Shown here one piece after another: positions 33,074 to 41,908 of a stretch of DNA of 64,000 nucleotides (positions are counted from its first letter, which is position 1; each line of letters starts with the position of its first letter). The stretch covers positions 3,108,501 to 3,172,500 of the forward strand of contig NZ_OY781882.1 of the NCBI RefSeq assembly GCF_963677125.1, given 5' to 3'. Source of the DNA: an uncultured Desulfobacter sp. Lineage in GTDB: Bacteria > Desulfobacterota > Desulfobacteria > Desulfobacterales > Desulfobacteraceae. A program made the position numbers and the translations under genes. The notes beneath the pieces are model-generated. The model was not told the origin of the DNA and searched no databases. It saw nothing but the letters and a program-made list of their open reading frames with translations.

Positions 33074-34306
33074 TTGCAGAACACTTCAGCCTTTGAAAAA
33101 CGGGTAAAACGCCGTATTTCAGCAAGACCCCATGTTTTTTTCGCCGTATGCCCACCGGGCCTTGGCGGCATTTGTGAACACGAGGTATCACAGGTATCCC
33201 AAAAAGCACAAGAAATATTCTCAAATCACGATAAAATCAGTGATATTAAGGTACTTCCCGGGGGAATTGAATTTAAAACCCGGCTGAAAACCGCCTGCCT
33301 GGCCAATATGTTGATGGGATCGGCCACCCGGCTACTCATGCGTTTTGCATCATTCAAGGCAGACGGGTTCAGACGGCTTGAAGAACAGATCAAAGCCGTT
33401 GACTGGGAATTATACCTGCCGGCTGAAAACCTGCCCGATATCAGGGTCACCACCCGCAAGTCACGTCTGTATCACTCCAAAGCCATTTCAGACCGGATCA
33501 GCCCCATCTTACATGACCGGCTGTCTTTAAAAGATACCCCCCGGCACCATAATACAGGGCCGGGTATATCCCAAACCCTGATGGTCCGGGGAGAAAATGA
33601 CCGATTTGAACTCTCTCTGGACATGTCCGGAACCCCTTTATACAAACGGGGCATCAAAGAAAAAGTTGTTAAAGCCCCATTGCGTGAAACCCTGGCCTTT
33701 GCCATTCTGACCCGGCTTGGCCTGTCGGAAAAAGACACGCTTGTTGACCCCATGTGTGGCTCCGGCACCTTCAGTCTGGAGGGCGCCATGATGCAGTGTG
33801 GGCTGCCCCCGGGAGTATTCAGATCCTTTGCCTTTGAAACCTGGCCGGGATTTGAAGAAAAAAGTTTCGCCCATGCCCGTCACAAGCTTATGGAAGCTGC
33901 CGAAACGCACATAAATATCCCGAATCTGCCTCCTATTCTGGCACAGGATTTGAGCCAAACAGCCATTGATCATTTAAAACAGACCTGTTCAGACCACAGG
34001 GTTTTTCAGCGTATCACCCCCGTTTGTGACGATTTTTTCAATATAAAACCCCCACCCATTAAAGACAACCAGGGTGTGGTGGTCCTGAATCCGCCCTATG
34101 GCATCCGCCTGGATAAAAAAAATGATATCTCAGCCCGTTACAAAGAGATCGGACGCAAGTTGATTGCCGATTTCAAAGGATGGCGGGCAGCAATTATCTG
34201 CCCGGGTAAAAAAGAATTCCAGGCACTGAACCTGGCTCTGTCCGCCATGCCTATTTTCCATGGCGGACTTGATCTTCATACGGCCATCGGCCGAATCGGC
34301 AAGTAA
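33074..34306 (+). CDS. RlmL-like 23S rRNA (guanine-N2) methyltransferase (THUMP plus methyltransferase)
   Basis: About 410 aa from a TTG at 33074. The frame runs upstream through the FmdB gene to 32879, but those residues look non-coding, so I take the first plausible start after the FmdB stop; there is no good ATG. HVFFAVCPPGLGGICEHEVS and the following THUMP-like part (about 30-150) precede the methyltransferase with VDPMCGSGTFSLEGAMM (SAM motif) and VVLNPPYGIRL (NPPY catalytic motif), as in RlmL/YcbY N-terminal halves. The RlmK half is missing and lies as a separate gene at 40776. Confidence 0.8.
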   Translation: MQNTSAFEKRVKRRISARPHVFFAVCPPGLGGICEHEVSQVSQKAQEIFSNHDKISDIKVLPGGIEFKTRLKTACLANMLMGSATRLLMRFASFKADGFRRLEEQIKAVDWELYLPAENLPDIRVTTRKSRLYHSKAISDRISPILHDRLSLKDTPRHHNTGPGISQTLMVRGENDRFELSLDMSGTPLYKRGIKEKVVKAPLRETLAFAILTRLGLSEKDTLVDPMCGSGTFSLEGAMMQCGLPPGVFRSFAFETWPGFEEKSFAHARHKLMEAAETHINIPNLPPILAQDLSQTAIDHLKQTCSDHRVFQRITPVCDDFFNIKPPPIKDNQGVVVLNPPYGIRLDKKNDISARYKEIGRKLIADFKGWRAAIICPGKKEFQALNLALSAMPIFHGGLDLHTAIGRIGK

Positions 34307-34321
34307 GACTGACAATCAAAA

Positions 34322-35074
34322 TCAATCCAAGCGTTGGATAAAATCTTGCAGGCAAGCAAAATATTCTCTGGCGTTCAGCATCATGATACTGTTGTGATCG
34401 CCCCGGTCAAACAGCTTGATTGTTTTTCCCGCTGTTGCCCAGTCATAGAGCCGCTGCCCATGACTTACATCAATCAAGCCATCATTCACTGTGTGCATTA
34501 CCAGCACATTGCCTTTAAATGAGGCGATTTTTTGCTGATGATTAAGCTGCTGATCCACGGCAGCCTGTAAATCAGACAAATCAACATTGAGTTCATCGGG
34601 GTGAACCCGCAGCAGCAAACGTTCAAGCACATCAGCAACAGCACTCTCAAGAACCAACCCGGCAGCTTCAGGAAAGCAAGCTGCGGCCTCAAGGGCAAAA
34701 ATAGAACCCACACTGCGGCCGAAAAAAATCAAATCCTTGGGGCTGCATTTTAATGCTTCGATGGTTGGGCGAACATCGCTGATCATTTTACCCAATTGTG
34801 CCCGACCGCTTGATTGCCCATAACCGCGCAGTTCTGCAAGCAGACAATTACAGCCCATCTGATGAATCAAAGTAACAAAATCACCGCGCCAGTCATCAAC
34901 AATCTCACCATTGCCGTGAAAATGTACCAGCGTTTTCGCCCCGGAATTAATTTCATGATAGCTGCATGCCAATCTGGCACCATCAACATCCACCCAGAAC
35001 GGGTCAGCGAAAAATCCCTTACGAGGAAAAAAATATCGCTGTTCAATTAATAGGTGATCCAGCAAATTATCCAT
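34322..35074 (-). CDS. Alpha/beta-hydrolase family protein
   Basis: A 250-aa serine-hydrolase fold with LVHFHGNGEIVDDWRGDF (oxyanion region), nucleophile elbow FFGRSVGSIFALEAA (GRSVGS; Ser near residue 121), Asp in HTVNDGLIDVSHG and His in DRGDHNSIMML. The cap is small. Substrate unknown. It converges with the RlmL-like gene, 16 bp apart. Confidence 0.82.
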   Translation of the reverse strand: MDNLLDHLLIEQRYFFPRKGFFADPFWVDVDGARLACSYHEINSGAKTLVHFHGNGEIVDDWRGDFVTLIHQMGCNCLLAELRGYGQSSGRAQLGKMISDVRPTIEALKCSPKDLIFFGRSVGSIFALEAAACFPEAAGLVLESAVADVLERLLLRVHPDELNVDLSDLQAAVDQQLNHQQKIASFKGNVLVMHTVNDGLIDVSHGQRLYDWATAGKTIKLFDRGDHNSIMMLNAREYFACLQDFIQRLD

Positions 35075-35401
35075 AAAGACTCCTTTTCAAAAAATGGCCT
35101 GACATCTCTGCTTAGTGATTAAATGATTGAAGCGGGTCTGTCAAGGCAGTGAAAAACAGCACCCAATGATGCATAAAATTTGTACGTCGTTGGGGTTTGA
35201 TAACACAAAGAGGAATTACTAATTTGACTTCTAATATGTTATAACAGCTAAGGACTGCCTTGATCCTGAGATTAGGCAGTCCCACAGCAAAAATTGGAAG
35301 TAATACACGCGATTAATGTACGATTGCATTCTAAATGCAACATATAATTTTTTAGATGGTATTAAAACACTTATTTCAAGGATAATAACCTGGTTTAAAC
35401 C
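35075..35401. other. AT-rich intergenic region with a short hairpin
   Basis: About 327 bp without an ORF that I support. An 8-bp inverted repeat GGACTGCC/GGCAGTCC (35253-35283) could form a hairpin but has no T-run, so I do not call a terminator. The divergent promoters of the alpha/beta hydrolase and the YdjM-like gene must lie here. Confidence 0.5.
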
Positions 35402-36145
35402 GTGGCAGATTTCAAAACACACCTCACCGTGTCAAGCATAACAAGTAGTATTGCAGCAACAATGCTGTTTGCAGCGGCTGTTGCATCTCCCCAGGAAGTG
35501 TTGCTTTACTTTATTATGGGCGTGGTGGGCGGCCTGTTGCCGGACATCGATTCAGACAGCTCTCTAACGGTCCGGTTGCTGTTTACATTTATTGCGACAT
35601 TAATATCGTTTTTAGTCATGTTCAAACAGCGGGCGGATAACACGGTAATGGAGCTCCTCATCATATGGGCTGCCAGTTTTATTTTTATAAAAATTTTCAT
35701 TTTTTCTTTGTTTACAAAGTTGACGGTCCACCGAGGCATTATCCATTCCATACCGGCGTCGGTGGCCTTTGGATGCATGGCTGCAATCGGCCTGAACCGC
35801 GTGTTTCATTTCAATGACTTTGTATCATGGATGGCCGGGGGATTTGTTTTTGGCGGTTCAATCTTACACCTCATACTTGACGAACTGTGTGGTCTCAACT
35901 TTTTAACGTTGAAAGCGAAAAGATCTTCGGGCACAGCATTTAAATTCGGCAGCGTTAAACACCTCAAAGAAACCATCGCCATGTATATGCTCATCGCCGT
36001 TTTGTTTGTGGCCATGCCCAGTCATACCCGTTTTTTCTCGGTAATATTTACCCCTCAAACCTATGAGCACCTTGAATTTTTCCCCAGCGGGAAATGGTTC
36101 AGCCGGCTGTGTGCCGAACTTGAGAAAACAGATATTATAAAATAA
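35402..36145 (+). CDS. YdjM/DUF457-type membrane-bound metal-dependent hydrolase
   Basis: A 247-aa protein starting with GTG. It has about six hydrophobic segments and the family motifs FKTHLTVSSI near the start (His), GLLPDIDSDSS (about residue 45), TVHRGIIHSIPASVAFG (about 113) and HLILDELCGLNFLTLKAKR (about 160). Family members sit in the cytoplasmic membrane and are predicted phosphatase/hydrolase-like; no function is proven. There is no clear ribosome-binding site before the GTG, so the true start may be slightly different. Confidence 0.72.
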   Translation: MADFKTHLTVSSITSSIAATMLFAAAVASPQEVLLYFIMGVVGGLLPDIDSDSSLTVRLLFTFIATLISFLVMFKQRADNTVMELLIIWAASFIFIKIFIFSLFTKLTVHRGIIHSIPASVAFGCMAAIGLNRVFHFNDFVSWMAGGFVFGGSILHLILDELCGLNFLTLKAKRSSGTAFKFGSVKHLKETIAMYMLIAVLFVAMPSHTRFFSVIFTPQTYEHLEFFPSGKWFSRLCAELEKTDIIK

Positions 36146-36272
36146 AAAATAGCAGGTGACTTTGGGTATTCCAGTTGCGTCAATACTGTGGCTGTGTTAT
36201 TGAAAATTAATACGATCAGACGATTTCACTAGTGAATAATTATTTTGATACACAATTCGGGAACGACTAACC

Positions 36273-38174
36273 ATGATGGAAACGTCTCACAGGGTGATTC
36301 TAAAAAAGTGCAATACTGCAGGATATCACGTTGAATTACCCCGCTTTTTGATTAAGGAATTCAAGCTTTCCCCTGAAAAAGTGGCACATATCCTTCAACA
36401 TCCCCCGGCCGTTCTGGGGGATTTTAACACAAAGGAAAATGTGGAGGTTGCCCGTAAATATCTTTTCAACCTTGATGTAGAATGTGACGTAATCACGGTA
36501 ATCAAGGACAAAAGACTTCCATTTGCCATTGATCCCCGGCAATTGAAATGGATCTCCAAAGAATTCAGCAAAACCCTGCGGGCAAGTGTTGAAACATCCC
36601 TTTTCTATGTGACGGTGGAACCGGTTGACAAGGGTTTATTCCTGCCGTCGCTTCTGGGAAAACAAGAAGAACTCGAGAATATGTTTCGGTATAGTGATTC
36701 TGTTTTTGTGATTGATGACAGCACATTTATCCTGCTGGGTTTTGCCACGGATGGGGCTTCGTGCAATGTTGTGTTTAAAAAAATCGTATATTGTATGGAA
36801 AAGAATATCCAGCAAAATATTTCGGTCCGTATTGGATTTGCAGTAATACCTGACGATGGCAAATCCTTTTATGAACTGATGGCGATTGCCAAAAACAATC
36901 TGGTCTCCCATAATAAGAGCATGAATGAAGATCAGAAGAAAAGAGAGACGATTTCTCCCCGGATCAACACCATCCAGCAGAACAATAAATCACTCTCAGA
37001 TTTCCAGCAGCTAACAACCTGTTTTAATAAAGCAAAGGGGAATTTCTACAATGAACTTACGGCGATGCCCTCTGACGTATTATGGGATGCACTTAGTAAC
37101 ATTTCCATATCTGATCAGAAAAAATTTTTTCTACAACTCCCCCACAATTCCCATTTGACATATTATCTGGCGGAAAAAATAAAAAGCCAATCCGCGCCGA
37201 GGGATGTTGTTGCTGCAAAAAAAATCGTTCACGAAATCATCAACCGGATGCAGCTTGATGAAAGTCTCAAAACCAGGCAGGTCAACATGGAAAAAGTCAT
37301 GTTACACCTAAACCGGGTAGACTCTATTTTCACCATGCCTTCCGTAGCCATGCAGGCATACAGTGTGGCGTCCGATCCCGAATCGACGATGGACGATATT
37401 GTGGACAAAATATTACTGGCGCCCGGGTTAACCATAAAAATATTAAAGATTGTCAATTCTCCCTTTTACGGATTGAGTCATAAAATCAGCTCCATCAAGG
37501 ATGCGGTTGTACTGATGGGAACCGAGGAAGTGGTAAACATGGCCTTTGGCCTCTCATTATCAGAATCGTTTTTGAATGCGGATCTCAAAGGATTGATGGA
37601 CCCCCAAGCCCTATGGCGTCATTCCATGGGAACCGCCTTGATCGCCAAGTATCTTTGCCGGGATCTGGCCCAATTTAAAGACATGGGAATTTTTACTGCC
37701 GGGCTCATCCATGATCTGGGAAAAATATATCTCATTGAAAATTTTTCGCAGTTATATACAACCGTCCTGGCACGTGCAGCAGAAAGTACCGTTCCCATCA
37801 GTGCCGTCGAGCAGGAGGTTATGGGAATGGACCATGGGAAGATCGGTCAAAACATTGGAGAAATCTGGAATTTGCCCGACCCCCTGATTCATGCCGCGGC
37901 TTTTCATCATCAACCATCGGCTGCCGGGGAGTTTTCGCTGTTCGCTGCCATGATCGGCTTCTCGGATTATCTTTCCAATATGGTTAACCTAAAAAACACC
38001 CCTGATGCTGATGAAAAAGCCATACAGAAAATAAATCAGCAATTCAGGGTGGACCACATGATCTCTATGAAAAAGTTATTTTCCGGTTTCAATAACCAAT
38101 TTATCGAACAGACTATAGCGAATGTGTCGGACATGCTGAAGGAAAATGCCCAGTTATTGGATATCACCGGTTGA
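36273..38174 (+). CDS. HDOD domain protein with divergent N-terminal sensory region
   Basis: A 633-aa cytoplasmic protein. Residues about 1-70 have an L7/L12-like helical pattern (FKLSPEKVAHILQHPP). Residues about 90-215 look like a degenerate GGDEF module (VRIGFAVIPDDGKSFYELMA near its end) without the catalytic signature. Residues about 340-610 form the HDOD domain: MEKVMLHLNRVDSIFTMPSV, KILKIVNSPFYGLSHKIS, SIKDAVVLMGTEEVVNMAFG, AGLIHDLGKIYLIENF and AAFHHQPS. HDOD proteins act in signalling with nucleotide second messengers. It lies before an adenylate cyclase gene. Confidence 0.83.
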   Translation: MMETSHRVILKKCNTAGYHVELPRFLIKEFKLSPEKVAHILQHPPAVLGDFNTKENVEVARKYLFNLDVECDVITVIKDKRLPFAIDPRQLKWISKEFSKTLRASVETSLFYVTVEPVDKGLFLPSLLGKQEELENMFRYSDSVFVIDDSTFILLGFATDGASCNVVFKKIVYCMEKNIQQNISVRIGFAVIPDDGKSFYELMAIAKNNLVSHNKSMNEDQKKRETISPRINTIQQNNKSLSDFQQLTTCFNKAKGNFYNELTAMPSDVLWDALSNISISDQKKFFLQLPHNSHLTYYLAEKIKSQSAPRDVVAAKKIVHEIINRMQLDESLKTRQVNMEKVMLHLNRVDSIFTMPSVAMQAYSVASDPESTMDDIVDKILLAPGLTIKILKIVNSPFYGLSHKISSIKDAVVLMGTEEVVNMAFGLSLSESFLNADLKGLMDPQALWRHSMGTALIAKYLCRDLAQFKDMGIFTAGLIHDLGKIYLIENFSQLYTTVLARAAESTVPISAVEQEVMGMDHGKIGQNIGEIWNLPDPLIHAAAFHHQPSAAGEFSLFAAMIGFSDYLSNMVNLKNTPDADEKAIQKINQQFRVDHMISMKKLFSGFNNQFIEQTIANVSDMLKENAQLLDITG

Positions 38175-38318
38175 AATACCGACCAAGGATCGACCTGGTC
38201 GGTCTATCGTTATCCCGGCTCAACCCACAACAAAGTTTAAAAAATCTTAGTAGCTGACACAAACCTTTTTTACAGAAACTGAAAAAGTCATAGATGACGT
38301 GTAATACAGGAAAAACCC

Positions 38319-39581
38319 ATGAGTAAAGACAAGAGCGTGGAAGAGCGATTTGAGGACTTTAGAAAAAATTTTCTCTCAATCCAGAAAAAATATGATGAAA
38401 AGATTAATGAGCTTTCCATTATCAAAGAGATGAACAACACCATGCAGCAGATCGATTTTATTGATCAGGATTTGATATGGATCCGGCATTTGGAATGTTT
38501 GAAAAAATATAAAGGCCTTGCCGCCGCTGCATTATATTTCTCCGTGGACAATGAAATTAAAAAAGACCATTTCTTTCATACAAAGATGGAAGAAACGTTT
38601 AATTTAAGGGCCATAAAAAAGCTTCCTTTCTTTAAGGCGCTTCTTGAGGAAAAAACAAACGTCCTCATCGCAAGCCTCAAAGATGTGGAAAAAAAATGGG
38701 CCACAAATCAACCCCATTTGTTTTCAGATGAGGATTACGCTTTTTATGGTCAATCCATAGTTTCCAAAGGGAAAACCATTGCGATTCTGATGCTTTTCGG
38801 AGAAAACAACAACATGTTTGGTCCGTCCCATTTCCTTTTTTATAATGTCGTGTGTGATCATTTGCACAACAACATGGTTTTTTTACGGCTTTATTATGGT
38901 AAGCTGGATGAAGAGAAGCAAACACTACAGCTGAGCCGCTTTTTTTCAAAAAATGTTATTGGAGAAATATTCAAGCAGGGGAAATTAAGGCTTGGGGGGG
39001 AAAAGAAACAGGCCGCTGTCGTTTTTGTTGATTTAATTGGATTTACAAGTTTTTCCGAAACCATGGCACCCGAAGAGGTAGTCACTTTGCTCAACCACTT
39101 CTTTTCCCGGATGATTCCCTTAATTTTCAAGCACAGGGGAACTTTGGACAAACTGCTTGGGGACGGCATTCTGGCTGTGTTCGGAACCCCTTTGGAGGAC
39201 CCTGACAGCTGTCTGAATGCCATACGGACAACCCTTGAAATGTTTTCAGAACTTCATGCCCTGAACCGCGAAAATAAAAAAAATTTTAGACAGCTGGAAA
39301 TGAGCGTGGGCATCAATTACGGGGAACTGGTTGCAGGATTCATGGGGTCGGAAGAACATTTAAATTATACAGTAGTGGGAGATACCGTAAATGTAGCCCA
39401 ACGGATTGAATCCCTTGCCGAATCTAATCGGATACTGGTTTCCGAAGCAGTGTGGGAAAAAATTGAGCCCCATGTTCAGACCCTGGATAATCTAAAGGGG
39501 GTAACGCGGCTGGACGAGGTAAAATTGAAGGGAAAAGCCAAAAGAGTTTGTCTGTTCCAACTAGAGCCCACGTATTCGTAA
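38319..39581 (+). CDS. Class III adenylate/guanylate cyclase with GAF-like sensor
   Basis: A 420-aa cytoplasmic enzyme. A coiled-coil start and a GAF-like domain (about 45-200) precede the cyclase domain (about 225-400): AAVVFVDLIGFTSFSETMAPEE (metal-binding Asp), DKLLGDGILAVFGTP (second Asp) and LNYTVVGDTVNVAQRIESLA, with the substrate-selecting residues in that stretch. It should form cAMP. Probably cotranscribed with the HDOD gene 144 bp upstream; a hairpin (ACCGACCA/TGGTCGGT, 38178-38203) lies between them. Confidence 0.87.
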   Translation: MSKDKSVEERFEDFRKNFLSIQKKYDEKINELSIIKEMNNTMQQIDFIDQDLIWIRHLECLKKYKGLAAAALYFSVDNEIKKDHFFHTKMEETFNLRAIKKLPFFKALLEEKTNVLIASLKDVEKKWATNQPHLFSDEDYAFYGQSIVSKGKTIAILMLFGENNNMFGPSHFLFYNVVCDHLHNNMVFLRLYYGKLDEEKQTLQLSRFFSKNVIGEIFKQGKLRLGGEKKQAAVVFVDLIGFTSFSETMAPEEVVTLLNHFFSRMIPLIFKHRGTLDKLLGDGILAVFGTPLEDPDSCLNAIRTTLEMFSELHALNRENKKNFRQLEMSVGINYGELVAGFMGSEEHLNYTVVGDTVNVAQRIESLAESNRILVSEAVWEKIEPHVQTLDNLKGVTRLDEVKLKGKAKRVCLFQLEPTYS

Positions 39582-39603
39582 CTGTATGTATAAGGGAGGA
39601 AAC

Positions 39604-40719
39604 ATGATTGTAGGAATACCCAAAGAGATCAAGCCTGAGGAAAACCGTGTGTGCATGACCCCGGCGGGGGTGGAGGTGATGGTTAAAAGCGGACACCAGG
39701 TGGTGGTGGAAAAAAGCGCCGGCACAGGCAGCGGCTTTACCGACGACGCCTACATCCGCTCCGGTGCCAAAATAATCGATACACCCCAACAAATCTATGC
39801 AACAGCGGACATGGTCATGCACGTGAAAGAACCCTTGCCGCCGGAGTACGACCTAATCCGGGAAGGCCAGATCGTTTTCACCTACCTGCACCTGGCAGCC
39901 GATGAACCCCAGACCCGGGCATTGATCAAAAGCAAAGCCGTATGCATCGCCTATGAAACCATCCAGAAGGCCGACGGCAGCCTGCCGTTGTTGACGCCCA
40001 TGAGCGAGGTGGCCGGACGCATGGCCATCCAGGAAGGGGCCCGGTTTTTGGAGATGACCCAGGGCGGCCACGGCATTCTCCTGGGTGGGGTGCCCGGGGT
40101 GGAACCGGCCACGGTGGTGGTGCTCGGCAGCGGCGTGGTCGGGGTCAATGCGGCTAAAATGGCCTGCGGCTTAGGGGCCAAGGTCTATCTTTTGGGTAGG
40201 AACCTGAACCGACTGCGCTACCTAAGCGATGTGATGCCGGCCAATTGCTTTACCCTGATGTCCAGTCCGGCAACCATTCGCAAGCTGGTCAAAACGGCTG
40301 ATGTGGTGATCGGGGCCGTGCTGGTTCCCGGTGCCAAGGCGCCGAAACTGGTGACCCGCGACATGCTAAAAACCATGAAAAACGGTTCGGTACTGGTGGA
40401 TGTCTCCATCGACCAGGGGGGATGCTTTGAAACCGCCAAGCCCACCACCCATGACGATCCCACTTTCGTGATCGACGGCGTGGTGCACTACTGCGTGGCC
40501 AACATGCCCGGTGCAGTGGCCAAGACCTCGACGCTGGCGCTGACCAACGCCACACTGCCCTATGCGCTGCAGATTGCCGACCAGGGGTGGAAACAGGCGA
40601 TGCAGACCAACCCGGAGATCAAACGGGGCGCCAACATTATCAACGGCAAGGTGGCTTACAAGGCCGTGGCCGAAGCCTTCGGACTGGGCTATACGCCTGT
40701 TGACAAACTACTGGATTAA
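39604..40719 (+). CDS. ald: Alanine dehydrogenase
   Basis: NAD-dependent reversible oxidative deamination of L-alanine. 371 aa from the ATG at 39604, behind AAGGGAGGAAAC, a strong ribosome-binding site; an ATG six codons earlier lacks one. It starts MIVGIPKEIKPEENRVCMTP; contains HVKEPLPPEYDLI (catalytic Lys) and TYLHLAADEPQT (catalytic His) and the Rossmann motif VVVLGSGVVGVNAAKMACGL, and ends GYTPVDKLLD. The gene is visibly GC-richer than both neighbours, with C/G-ending codons dominant, which may mean recent acquisition. Confidence 0.95.
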   Translation: MIVGIPKEIKPEENRVCMTPAGVEVMVKSGHQVVVEKSAGTGSGFTDDAYIRSGAKIIDTPQQIYATADMVMHVKEPLPPEYDLIREGQIVFTYLHLAADEPQTRALIKSKAVCIAYETIQKADGSLPLLTPMSEVAGRMAIQEGARFLEMTQGGHGILLGGVPGVEPATVVVLGSGVVGVNAAKMACGLGAKVYLLGRNLNRLRYLSDVMPANCFTLMSSPATIRKLVKTADVVIGAVLVPGAKAPKLVTRDMLKTMKNGSVLVDVSIDQGGCFETAKPTTHDDPTFVIDGVVHYCVANMPGAVAKTSTLALTNATLPYALQIADQGWKQAMQTNPEIKRGANIINGKVAYKAVAEAFGLGYTPVDKLLD

Positions 40720-40775
40720 AACCCCCAAGGCCCTTTTCGCTGTTGGCTTTCTTGCCATTCACCCTTGAATAATGT

Positions 40776-41747
40776 ATGACCTTTGCCATGGAAACCAGTG
40801 AAAAATACCAAGCCCAGGCCCAGATGCTGGCCAACCGGGTAAAAAAAAGATTCAAACACCTGTATAAGCGATATCAAAAACAAAATCTGGAGGTATTCCG
40901 GCTGTATGACTGGGATATCCCGGAAATCAGGGCAGTGGTGGACTGGTATGCAGGTCATCTTGTGGTGGGAGAATATGCCCGAAAACAGTCCACGCCGGAC
41001 TGGCTGCCCCTGATGGGAAACGCTGTGGCTCAGGCCCTTGAGGTTCCCCAGTCAAACCTGCATCTTAAAATACGTAAGGCAGGCATCAAGGACGGGGCCC
41101 GATACCAAAGAATTAATACAAAAAACGAAAAAATCCCCATGTGGGAGCGAGACCTACAGTTTCTGGTCAACCCCAGCGATTATGTGGATACGGGGCTGTT
41201 TTCCGATCACAGAAACACCCGGATGATGGTCAGACAGATGGCCCAGGATAAGGATTTTTTAAATCTGTACTGCTACACAGGGGCATTCACCTGCTATGCG
41301 GCCAAGGGCGGGGCTGCCTCCACCCTGTCCGTAGACCGGTCTGAAACCGCCATCACATGGGTCAAAGAAAATCTGGACCTGAATAAGTTGTCGGCCCCCT
41401 GCCATACCCAGGTTCAGATGGATACCTTGGATTTTCTGAAAAAAGCGGTTCGACTGAAACACAGATACGACCTGGCTGTTGTGGATCCACCCTCCTATTC
41501 CACCACACGCATAAATAACAAACACTTTGATATTGCAAAAGATTATCCATTTTTGCTCAACCAGGTGTTCAAGCTCATGCGTCCGGCAAGCACGGTATTT
41601 TTTTCTACTAATCACCAAAATTTTTCCCTGGATGAAAACAAGCTTGACGCCGATGATATTAAAGAAATCACCCGGGAAACAATTCCGGAGGATTATGTTT
41701 CCAAGAAAAAACAAATCCACCGGTGCTGGCAAATCACTTGTCGGTAA
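40776..41747 (+). CDS. RlmK-like class I SAM-dependent rRNA methyltransferase
   Basis: A 323-aa protein equivalent to the C-terminal half of E. coli RlmKL: RVKKRFKHLYKRYQKQNLEV and FRLYDWDIPEIRAVVDWYAG at the start, SDYVDTGLFSDHRNTR, SAM-binding LNLYCYTGAFTCYAAKGGA and DLAVVDPPSYSTTRI (catalytic DPPS), with a C-terminal PEDYVSKKKQIHRCWQI. E. coli has RlmL and RlmK fused in one chain; here they are encoded 6.5 kb apart, both in this window. The start is uncertain (two ATGs at 40776 and 40788; no good ribosome-binding site). Confidence 0.85.
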   Translation: MTFAMETSEKYQAQAQMLANRVKKRFKHLYKRYQKQNLEVFRLYDWDIPEIRAVVDWYAGHLVVGEYARKQSTPDWLPLMGNAVAQALEVPQSNLHLKIRKAGIKDGARYQRINTKNEKIPMWERDLQFLVNPSDYVDTGLFSDHRNTRMMVRQMAQDKDFLNLYCYTGAFTCYAAKGGAASTLSVDRSETAITWVKENLDLNKLSAPCHTQVQMDTLDFLKKAVRLKHRYDLAVVDPPSYSTTRINNKHFDIAKDYPFLLNQVFKLMRPASTVFFSTNHQNFSLDENKLDADDIKEITRETIPEDYVSKKKQIHRCWQITCR

Positions 41748-41769
41748 TATTAATTTTTGATTATTAAGT

Positions 41770-41886
41770 AGTGTCTGACCGAAAACCTGGAAATTTTGTT
41801 GAGTACAAGGCGGACCGTAACTTTTAACCGCAGGCATATATTGAATATTTATAGAATTAAAATTTGCGGTTTTCGGTCGGGCACTA
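41770..41886. mobile_element. MITE-like inverted-repeat element, copy D (shortened)
   Basis: 115 bp between TA dinucleotides; ends GTGTCTGACCGAAAACC and GGTTTTCGGTCGGGCAC, near-perfect complements. An internal stretch present in the other copies is deleted. Marks the left boundary of the two-gene cassette 41909-44772. Confidence 0.85.
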
Positions 41887-41908
41887 ATTTGGACCAAGGC
41901 GGGCAGAC

